Assembly (NCBI GenBank): GCA_003228955.1
Contig: QIGN01000178.1
Coordinates: 1 to 64,000 of the forward strand
From: Hyphomicrobiales bacterium
GTDB taxonomy: Bacteria > Pseudomonadota > Alphaproteobacteria > Rhizobiales > Methyloligellaceae
Length of the DNA stretch: 64,000 nucleotides
Direction: 5' to 3'
The notes below the pieces were generated by a model. It had not been told where the DNA came from. It ran no database searches and worked only from the letters and a program-made list of their open reading frames with translations. The translations under genes were made by a program, and so were the position numbers. Each line of letters starts with the position of its first letter. The stretch's first letter is position 1. This document shows positions 57,832 through 64,000 of the stretch, piece after piece.

Positions 57832-58362
57832 CTATTCCTCCAGCAATCTCGGCATGATCTCGACAAAATTGCAGGGCCTATGCCGATTATCGAGCTGATA
57901 TTTCAGGATGCCCTCCCACGCATCCCGGCAGGCGCCCGGCGAGCCGGGCACGCAGAAGATGTAGGTGCCGTTGGCGACGCCGCCGCAGGCGCGCGACTGG
58001 ATGGTGGAGGTGCCGACCTTCTCGAAGCTGAGCATATGAAAGAGGGTCGAAAAGCCCTCGATCTCTTTCTCGAACAAAGGCCGGACGGCTTCAGGTGTAA
58101 TGTCGCGCCCGGTGAACCCCGTGCCGCCTGTCGTGATCACCGCATCGACGTCTGAGGATTCAATCCACCCCTTGAGAACCGCGCGAATGGCCTCGACGTC
58201 ATCCTTCACAATTGTGCGTTCCGCCAGAAAATGCCCGGCCTTGACAAGCATCTTCTCCAGCGAAGCGCCCGATTTGTCTTCCCTGGCCGTACGCGTGTCG
58301 GAGACCGTCAGCACGGCGATATTAACCGGGATGAAGGGGCGGTTCTCGTCGATCCGGGACAT
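57832..58362 (-). CDS. moaB: Molybdopterin adenylyltransferase-like protein MoaB
   Basis: MogA/MoaB-fold protein of molybdenum cofactor synthesis, adenylylating molybdopterin before metal insertion. Key motifs: VLTVSDTRT, DAVITTGGTGFTGRDITPEA and FCVPGSPGACRDAWEG. 176 residues, ATG at 58362. It starts six bases after the glycosylase gene ends, so they are probably co-transcribed. No other molybdenum cofactor genes are nearby. Confidence 0.95.
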   Translation of the reverse strand: MSRIDENRPFIPVNIAVLTVSDTRTAREDKSGASLEKMLVKAGHFLAERTIVKDDVEAIRAVLKGWIESSDVDAVITTGGTGFTGRDITPEAVRPLFEKEIEGFSTLFHMLSFEKVGTSTIQSRACGGVANGTYIFCVPGSPGACRDAWEGILKYQLDNRHRPCNFVEIMPRLLEE

Positions 58363-58368
58363 TCGCTG

Positions 58369-59184
58369 TTACTCCTTTGCGCCGAGGGCGGCTTTCAGCG
58401 TCAGCAGATCGCGCCAGGCCAGGCGCTTGGCGGCCGGCGTGCGCAGCAGATAAGCCGGATGCAGCATGGGCATTGCGCGGCGTGTCTTGCCGCCGATTTC
58501 GCAGGTCCGCCATGTGCCCCGTATCTTGGTGATGCCCTGTTTGGTCCCAAGCAGGTTGAGCGAAGCGGGTCCGCCGATGAGGACCAGAAATTCCGGGTTC
58601 AGCAACTCGGCCTGCCGGTTGAGAAAGGGCAGGCAGGCCTGCACTTCCTGCGCCGAAGGTGTCCGGTTCCCGGGCGGGCGCCAATAGACGATATTGGTGA
58701 TGTAAACATCATCTTCGGTGAGCGAAATCGCGCCGAGCATCTTGTCGAGCAGTTGCCCCGCGCGGCCCACGAATGGCAGGCCCTGCAAATCCTCATCGCG
58801 TCCCGGGCCCTCGCCGATGAGCATCACCCGGGCGGTGTCGCTGCCGCGCTTGAAGCACATTTTTTTTGCGGTCGCCTTCAACGCACAGCCATCGAATTGC
58901 GACAGGGACCGCTCAAGCTCCTCAAGCGTTTTTGCGTTGGCTGCGCGTTCGCGGGCATCCATGACGGCTTCGTCGGGGGCAATGCTGGCGAAGCCGGGAC
59001 GCGGTTCAGAAGGGCTGGGTTGGTTTTGAGGAAATTCACGCGCCGGAGGTGTCTTTGCCACAGGCCTGGGCTTCTCCGTCCGGGCGAACCAATCGACGGA
59101 AGTGTCCTCAATGGCTTCGTCCACGCCCATGGCCTGGTACCAGTCAAGCAATGCGGCGGCGGATGAGGCGTGGGAGTGTGTCAT
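58369..59184 (-). CDS. Uracil-DNA glycosylase, family 4-like (4Fe-4S)
   Basis: Removes uracil from DNA. Motif 1 is [17 protein letters not shown] (family 4 usually has GEAPG) and motif 2 is MLHPAYLLR. The probable cluster cysteines appear in [14 protein letters not shown] and VQACLPF, with a fourth (RTCEIGG). The first 85 residues or so are an unconserved Pro-rich extension. 271 residues, ATG at 59184. The gene is divergent from etf-QO across 213 bases that hold no gene. Confidence 0.92.
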   Translation of the reverse strand: MTHSHASSAAALLDWYQAMGVDEAIEDTSVDWFARTEKPRPVAKTPPAREFPQNQPSPSEPRPGFASIAPDEAVMDARERAANAKTLEELERSLSQFDGCALKATAKKMCFKRGSDTARVMLIGEGPGRDEDLQGLPFVGRAGQLLDKMLGAISLTEDDVYITNIVYWRPPGNRTPSAQEVQACLPFLNRQAELLNPEFLVLIGGPASLNLLGTKQGITKIRGTWRTCEIGGKTRRAMPMLHPAYLLRTPAAKRLAWRDLLTLKAALGAKE

Positions 59185-59397
59185 GACATGTTCCAGATTT
59201 ACTTAGCACAACTTACCATGGCGCGGCGGCGCGCGAGAAGGCTTAAGCGGGTTTATTCCGGCCTCTGCGCCGGTCGTGGCAAACGCCTCGGGCGGGCGCG
59301 TCAGCGGCTTGTATCGCCGCACAAGAAGCGGAGGAACGATTGACGTCATGCGCTTGCGCGCACTATCCACTCTCATAGGACGAAGAGGTGACCTCCC

Positions 59398-61077
59398 ATG
59401 TCAGATTCGCAAGCGGCTCCTCCTGACCGGGAGTCGATGGAGTTCGATGTCGTGATTGTCGGGGCCGGGCCCGCCGGGCTTGCCGCCGCTATCCGCCTGA
59501 AGCAGCTGGCGCGGGAAGGTAACAAGGATGTCTCGGTCGTCGTTCTGGAAAAAGGCTCCGAGGTCGGCGCGCATATCCTTTCAGGCGCGGTTCTAGACCC
59601 GGTTGGCCTCGACGCGCTTCTTCCCGACTGGCGCGCGCGCGGCGCTCCGGTGGACACGCCGGTGAGCGCCGACAAGTTCCTCTATCTCACATCGGGCAAA
59701 TCGATCCGCCTGCCCAGTTTTCTGATGCCGCCGCTCATGAGCAATCACGGGAGCTATGTTGTGAGTCTCGGCAATCTGTGCCGCTGGCTTGGCGAACAGG
59801 CCGAGGCGCTCGGCGTGGAAATTTATCCCGGCTTTGCGGCAAGCGAAATTCTCTACGATGACAAGGGCGCGGTGCGCGGCGTGGCGACGGGCGATATGGG
59901 CGTCGCGCGTGATGGCGCGCCCAAGGACACCTTCATGCGGGGCATGGAGCTGATCGGCAAATATACGCTTTTCGGGGAAGGCGCGCGCGGCTCACTCACA
60001 AAGCAGCTCATTGCCAAATACAAACTTGACGAGGGCCGGGAGCCGCAGAAATACGGGCTCGGGCTCAAGGAGTTGTGGGAAGTTGCGCCGGACAGACATG
60101 AACCCGGCCTCGTACAGCACTCCATGGGCTGGCCGCTCGACGATGCGACGGGCGGGGGCTCTTTTCTCTATCATTTTGGAGAAAATCTGGTGTCGGTCGG
60201 TTTCGTCGTCCATCTGAATTACGCCAACCCCTACCTCTCGCCCTATGAGGAGTTTCAGCGCTTCAAAACCCATCCCCGCATCCGGGGCACCTTCGAAGGC
60301 GGCAAGCGCGTGGCCTATGGCGCCCGCGCGCTGACCGAAGGCGGGTTTCAGTCGGTGCCGAAACTCGTTTTTCCCGGCGGAGCGCTTGTCGGTTGCGGGG
60401 CCGGCTTCATGAATGTGCCGCGCATAAAAGGCTCGCATAACGCCATGCTGAGCGGAATCATGGCGGCGGAATCCGCGTTTGAGGCGCTGCAATCGGACCG
60501 CGCGGGAGATGTGCTTGAATCTTATGAAAAGATCTATGAATCCAGCGGGATAGCAAAGGATTTGAAGCGGGTGCGCAACGTCAAGCCGTTATGGTCGCGC
60601 TTCGGCACGCGGCTTGGGCTTCTGTTTGGAGGCGCGGATATGTGGCTGGGCACGCTCGTTCCGTTCCTGAAGCACAGCCTCAGCCATGGCAAGCCGGATT
60701 ATGCGAGTCTGGAGCCCGCATCCAGATTCACACCCATCGACTACCCCAAACCGGACGGTGTCCTCACATTCGACAAGCTGTCATCGGTTTTCCTGTCGGC
60801 GACAAACCATGAGGAAGACCAGCCGGTTCATCTGATGGTCGCCGATATGGATTTGCAGCTTGCAAGCGAACATGACCGGTTTGCGGGACCATCGGCGCGC
60901 TACTGCCCGGCGGGCGTTTACGAATGGATCGGGGAGGGTGAGGGCGGCGAGCCCCGCTTTCAGATTAATGCGCAGAACTGCGTCCACTGCAAAACCTGCG
61001 ACATTAAAGACCCCGAACAAAATATTACCTGGGTACCGCCAGAGGGCGGCGGCGGGCCGAATTATCCCAATATGTAA
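59398..61077 (+). CDS. Electron transfer flavoprotein-ubiquinone oxidoreductase
   Basis: Passes electrons from ETF (beta-oxidation and amino acid breakdown) to ubiquinone at the inner membrane. FAD-binding VVIVGAGPAGLAAAIRL lies near residue 18, the middle holds the quinone region, and the C-terminus has the 4Fe-4S motif CVHCKTCDIKDPEQNITW with PEGGGGPNYPNM at the end. 559 residues, normal for the family. ATG at 59398 with GAAGAGGTG upstream. Confidence 0.97.
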   Translation: MSDSQAAPPDRESMEFDVVIVGAGPAGLAAAIRLKQLAREGNKDVSVVVLEKGSEVGAHILSGAVLDPVGLDALLPDWRARGAPVDTPVSADKFLYLTSGKSIRLPSFLMPPLMSNHGSYVVSLGNLCRWLGEQAEALGVEIYPGFAASEILYDDKGAVRGVATGDMGVARDGAPKDTFMRGMELIGKYTLFGEGARGSLTKQLIAKYKLDEGREPQKYGLGLKELWEVAPDRHEPGLVQHSMGWPLDDATGGGSFLYHFGENLVSVGFVVHLNYANPYLSPYEEFQRFKTHPRIRGTFEGGKRVAYGARALTEGGFQSVPKLVFPGGALVGCGAGFMNVPRIKGSHNAMLSGIMAAESAFEALQSDRAGDVLESYEKIYESSGIAKDLKRVRNVKPLWSRFGTRLGLLFGGADMWLGTLVPFLKHSLSHGKPDYASLEPASRFTPIDYPKPDGVLTFDKLSSVFLSATNHEEDQPVHLMVADMDLQLASEHDRFAGPSARYCPAGVYEWIGEGEGGEPRFQINAQNCVHCKTCDIKDPEQNITWVPPEGGGGPNYPNM

Positions 61078-61102
61078 ATCCGCCCCGGGCAGGAGCAAAG
61101 CG

Positions 61103-62083
61103 ATGTTCTCAATGCAGGAACTCGAAGCGGCGGCGGACATCGTCCATGCCGTCATGCCTGCGACCCCGCAGTATAACTGGCCGCTGCTTGGTGCCCGGAC
61201 GCAGTGCGATGTCTGGGTCAAGCATGAGAATCATACGCCCATCGGTGCATTCAAGATACGTGGCGGGCTGGTCTATCTGAACGAATTGATAGCGTCGGGG
61301 GAACAACCCGAGGGGCTGATTACCGCGACGCGCGGCAATCATGGCCAGTCGATTGCTCTTGCCGGCCGCAAATACGATTTGCCAGTCACCATTTATGTGC
61401 CCCATGGCAACAGCACCGAAAAGAACAGGGCGATGGAGGCTCTGGGCGCCGAGCTTGTCGAGCATGGCGCCGATTTCGACGAATCCCGGATCGAGGCGGA
61501 CCGGGTGGCGGCAGAACGAAAATTACATTTTGTAACGGCATTTCATCCCTGGCTCATCCGCGGTGTCGCAACCTATGCATTGGAGTTTCTTTCCGCCGCG
61601 CGTGATCTGGACTCCGTCTATGTGCCCATCGGCATGGGGTCGGGAATTTGCGGCCTTATCGCGGTGCGGGAATTGCTTGGACTCAAAACGAAAATTGTTG
61701 GCGTCGTGGCGGAAAACGCACCGGCCTACGCCATGTCGTTCGACGCCGGAGAGGTGCGTGAAACGGACAGCGCGGCGACTTTTGCGGACGGCATGGCCTG
61801 CCGTGTTCCCTCGCCGGGCGCGCTGGAGATAATATGCCGGGGTGCGGAGCGCATCGTCACGGTTTCGGAAGACGAGATCGCGGACGCCATGCGTGCCTAT
61901 TACAGCGACACCCATAATCTGGCGGAGGGGGCAGGCGCGGCCCCGCTGGCGGCGCTTGTGAAGGAGCGCGAATCCATGCGAGGACGCAAAGTCGGCCTTG
62001 TCCTGAGCGGGGGTAATGTGGATGCCGGGCCCTTCTCCACGGTAATCAATGGTGGCACGCCGGCGCTGGCCCCGGTTGCGTGA
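61103..62083 (+). CDS. Threonine dehydratase-like PLP enzyme
   Basis: Fold-type II PLP enzyme of 326 residues. The PLP lysine is in TPIGAFKIRGG, with the phosphate loop around GSGICGLI and substrate loop TRGNHGQSIA. It has no C-terminal ACT domain, so it is the catabolic, TdcB-like form deaminating threonine or serine. EutB (hydroxyectoine breakdown) is a similar alternative, but no ectoine genes are present. The ATG at 61103 has AGGAG upstream. It follows the ETF oxidoreductase by 25 bases. Confidence 0.88.
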   Translation: MFSMQELEAAADIVHAVMPATPQYNWPLLGARTQCDVWVKHENHTPIGAFKIRGGLVYLNELIASGEQPEGLITATRGNHGQSIALAGRKYDLPVTIYVPHGNSTEKNRAMEALGAELVEHGADFDESRIEADRVAAERKLHFVTAFHPWLIRGVATYALEFLSAARDLDSVYVPIGMGSGICGLIAVRELLGLKTKIVGVVAENAPAYAMSFDAGEVRETDSAATFADGMACRVPSPGALEIICRGAERIVTVSEDEIADAMRAYYSDTHNLAEGAGAAPLAALVKERESMRGRKVGLVLSGGNVDAGPFSTVINGGTPALAPVA

Positions 62084-62169
62084 TGGGCCCGTGCGCTTTA
62101 TGACGCAGGAGTGATCAGGCCTGATTGGGTCTTGCAGGTAGTCCGAAATAGCGTAATTCTTTCTTTCGG

Positions 62170-62203
62170 GCGTCCCTATTGCGCTATACCCTGTAGGGGA
62201 CGC
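62170..62203 (+). promoter_or_regulatory. Inverted repeat before the TPR gene
   Basis: GCGTCCC (62170-62176) and GGGACGC (62197-62203) are complementary across a 20-base loop, just upstream of the ribosome site GGAG at about 62210. A palindrome ATCAGGCCTGAT sits at 62114-62125 in the same gap. Either may be regulatory; no known motif is matched. Confidence 0.35.
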
Positions 62204-62222
62204 GCTGGCGGAGTTGGCAATA

Positions 62223-64000
62223 ATGTCCAGAATATTTTCCATGTGTGGCAGGGTTTGCCGGACTGTCTTCCTTGCGGCGCTGGTCACGGTTTTCGTGACG
62301 CCTGTTTCCAATATAGCCTGGGTGGCGGAAGATCACACCCAAACACGCTCCCTGCTCGGCAGCTATCTTGCAGGGCGCGTCGCGCGCACGCTGCGTGACA
62401 ATTCCAAGGCCGCGCAATTCTATGAAAATGCGCTGGCCAGGGATCCGGGCAGCGACCTCATTCTACAGCGCGCTTTCCTGCTTGATGCGATTGGGGGGGA
62501 TTGGGAGCGCGCCCTGCGGCTTGCGGAAGACGTTGTCGCCAATGAAGCGTCACACCAGATCGCCCGCTTTCTGCTTGGCGTTAAGGCTTTCAAGCAAGGG
62601 GACTTTGCCGCCGCAAAGACTCATTTTGCTTCGGTACAGAAGGGATCGCTTTCCAATCTGACCGCGCGGCTGGCCCTCGCCTGGACATTTCTGGCGGATG
62701 GGGATGCCGATCGTGCAATCGATCAACTCACCGAGATAAAAAAGGCCGATTGGTCCCAGTTTTATAGGCAATATCACCGCGGGCTGATCGCTGATGTTGC
62801 CGGCAAGCGGGAGATTGCCGAAAAGGCGCTGTCGAAAGCCTTCAATAGCCGCCCGCGCACGCTCCGGATTGCGGAGGCTTACGCCCGGCGCATGAGCAAT
62901 GCGGGCAACGCGAAGCAGGCAGTGCGGATATTGAAAAAACATATCGGCAAGTCCACTCCGCATCCCGTTGCCCAAGCCCTGCTGAAAGACATCAGCGCCG
63001 GAAAAAAACAGTCGTTGCTCATCGCCAATCCAGCGGAGGGGCTGGCGGAAGTGTTCTACGCCATTGGCGACGCTCTGGCCGGGGAGGACAGCACGGAGGT
63101 TGGCTTGGTTTATCTGCGTATCGCATTGTATCTTAAGCCGGACTTCCCGCTCGCCAATTCCGCGATCGGCGAGATTTTTGACAAGATGGAGCAGTATCAG
63201 CAGGCCATCGAGGTTTACGACCGCGTGCCGCGGACATCGCCGATCTGGGAAAGAGTTCAGATCCGCAAGGCCTATGATCTGAACTCTCTTGATAAAACCG
63301 ATGAGGCGAAAACGCTCCTGGAGGGGCTTGTAAAAAATACACCGGCAAGTCTGCGCGCGCTTGACGCCCTTGGCAGCATTATGCGCTCCCGCCAGCGCTA
63401 CGACGAATCGGAGCGCTATTACAGCCGCGCAATTGAGCTTATTGACAAGCCCCTGCCACGGCATTGGAACCTGTATTACGCCCGTGGTGTAAGCCGCGAG
63501 CGGCTCAAGAACTGGCCTGATGCGGAGGCCGATCTGAAGATGGCCCTCAAGCTCAACCCGGATCAGCCCCTGATATTGAATTATCTTGGATATTCCTGGG
63601 TCGATCAGGGTGTCTATCTCAACGAGGCCATGGATCTCATACGCAAAGCGGTAAAGTTGAAGCCCAACGATGGATATTTCGTCGACAGCCTCGGGTGGGC
63701 GCATTACCGGCTTGGCAATTTTGATAAAGCGGTCCAGCACCTGGAGCGCTCCGTGGAATTGCGCCCCGACGACCCGGTCATTAACGACCATCTGGGAGAC
63801 GCCTATTGGCGGGTGAAACGGTTCCTTGAGGCAAAATATCAATGGAGCCAGGCACTCACCCTGGAGCCTGAACCTGAAGACGAGGCAAAAATCAGAAAGA
63901 AGCTCGCAAACGGCCTGGATGAGCCCAAGAAGCGCGTCGTCGCCGCCGCCAGCGATAAAAACAAGACCAGCGATGCTCAGCGGACAGGCGCCGAAAAAGA
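62223..64000 (+). CDS. Exported tetratricopeptide repeat protein, 3' end outside window
   Basis: An open frame of at least 592 codons that runs off the right edge. A signal-like helix (VFLAALVTVFVTPVSNIAWV) is followed by many degenerate TPR units; clear ones read AAQFYENALARDP, ALKLNPDQPLILNYLGYSWV, AVKLKPNDGYFVDSLGWAHY and HLERSVELRPDDPVINDHLG. The end of the window reaches a lysine-rich low-complexity tail, so the stop is probably close. TPR genes of this type often follow ETF-QO in alphaproteobacteria. Likely a periplasmic scaffold; partners unknown. Confidence 0.9.
   Translation, partial: MSRIFSMCGRVCRTVFLAALVTVFVTPVSNIAWVAEDHTQTRSLLGSYLAGRVARTLRDNSKAAQFYENALARDPGSDLILQRAFLLDAIGGDWERALRLAEDVVANEASHQIARFLLGVKAFKQGDFAAAKTHFASVQKGSLSNLTARLALAWTFLADGDADRAIDQLTEIKKADWSQFYRQYHRGLIADVAGKREIAEKALSKAFNSRPRTLRIAEAYARRMSNAGNAKQAVRILKKHIGKSTPHPVAQALLKDISAGKKQSLLIANPAEGLAEVFYAIGDALAGEDSTEVGLVYLRIALYLKPDFPLANSAIGEIFDKMEQYQQAIEVYDRVPRTSPIWERVQIRKAYDLNSLDKTDEAKTLLEGLVKNTPASLRALDALGSIMRSRQRYDESERYYSRAIELIDKPLPRHWNLYYARGVSRERLKNWPDAEADLKMALKLNPDQPLILNYLGYSWVDQGVYLNEAMDLIRKAVKLKPNDGYFVDSLGWAHYRLGNFDKAVQHLERSVELRPDDPVINDHLGDAYWRVKRFLEAKYQWSQALTLEPEPEDEAKIRKKLANGLDEPKKRVVAAASDKNKTSDAQRTGAEK

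Noticed and set aside
62550-63842. 430-codon open frame on the minus strand
   Set aside because: It lies entirely inside the TPR gene, whose repeats are clear on the plus strand.

Overview
The window is a stretch of alphaproteobacterial chromosome, moderately GC-rich, with gene orders typical of that class. These include lpxK-waaA-ABC transporter-DUF4170, coxB-coxA-ctaB-coxF-ctaG-coxC-SURF1-thrC, ispH-thrB-rnhA, atpI-B-E-B'-F, smc-dsbA-dsbA-dciA next to mutY, and a CcrM-type methyltransferase. No rRNA, tRNA, CRISPR array, insertion sequence or prophage was seen. Genus cannot be fixed from the sequence alone; a Hyphomicrobiales- or Parvibaculales-like organism is a reasonable guess.

Layout. 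0-9.5 kb: tail of an unidentified gene, purD, xseA, a DUF2093 protein, then a leftward lipid A/Kdo block (ABC exporter, an acyltransferase-Kdo transferase fusion, lpxK) preceded by DUF4170 and a CysQ-like phosphatase. 9.6-16.8 kb: DUF6101, ubiA, rsmE, gshA, purC, a LysR regulator facing a DUF1127 gene, dodecin and an IalB-family protein. 17.3-30 kb: the aa3 cytochrome c oxidase cluster with its assembly factors, running into thrC, an M16 protease, a GNAT acetyltransferase and a large membrane GGDEF-EAL protein. 30-35.6 kb: yqgE, a DsbD-type periplasmic domain protein, a peroxiredoxin, the rnhA-thrB-ispH operon and a lipoprotein. 35.6-40.4 kb: a tandem glycine riboswitch with a good promoter in front of gcvT-gcvH-gcvPA-gcvPB. 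40.4-43 kb: the F0 part of ATP synthase. 43.2-53.1 kb: smc, two DsbA-like thioredoxin-fold proteins, dciA, mutY, ccrM, rnhB and a radical SAM protein. 53.2-64 kb: two small glycosyltransferase-family genes, two Tat-exported metallo-beta-lactamase paralogues (one frameshifted), an AT-richer islet with a BrnT/BrnA toxin-antitoxin pair and an unknown gene, moaB, a family-4-like uracil-DNA glycosylase, ETF-ubiquinone oxidoreductase, a threonine dehydratase and the start of a long TPR protein that runs off the window.

Most of the window is core housekeeping. The points that most deserve a second look are: the single-gene fusion of a DUF374 acyltransferase with Kdo transferase; the metallo-hydrolase broken by a 5-bp tandem duplication beside its intact paralogue; a brnTA locus whose promoter predicts a leaderless mRNA and carries nested inverted repeats; a LexA-like box in front of a photoproduct-lyase-like radical SAM gene; palindromes between the LysR and DUF1127 genes; and a GGDEF domain carrying GGDQF next to an apparently intact EAL domain. 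I saw no clearly new multi-gene system; the novelty is in these individual architectures.
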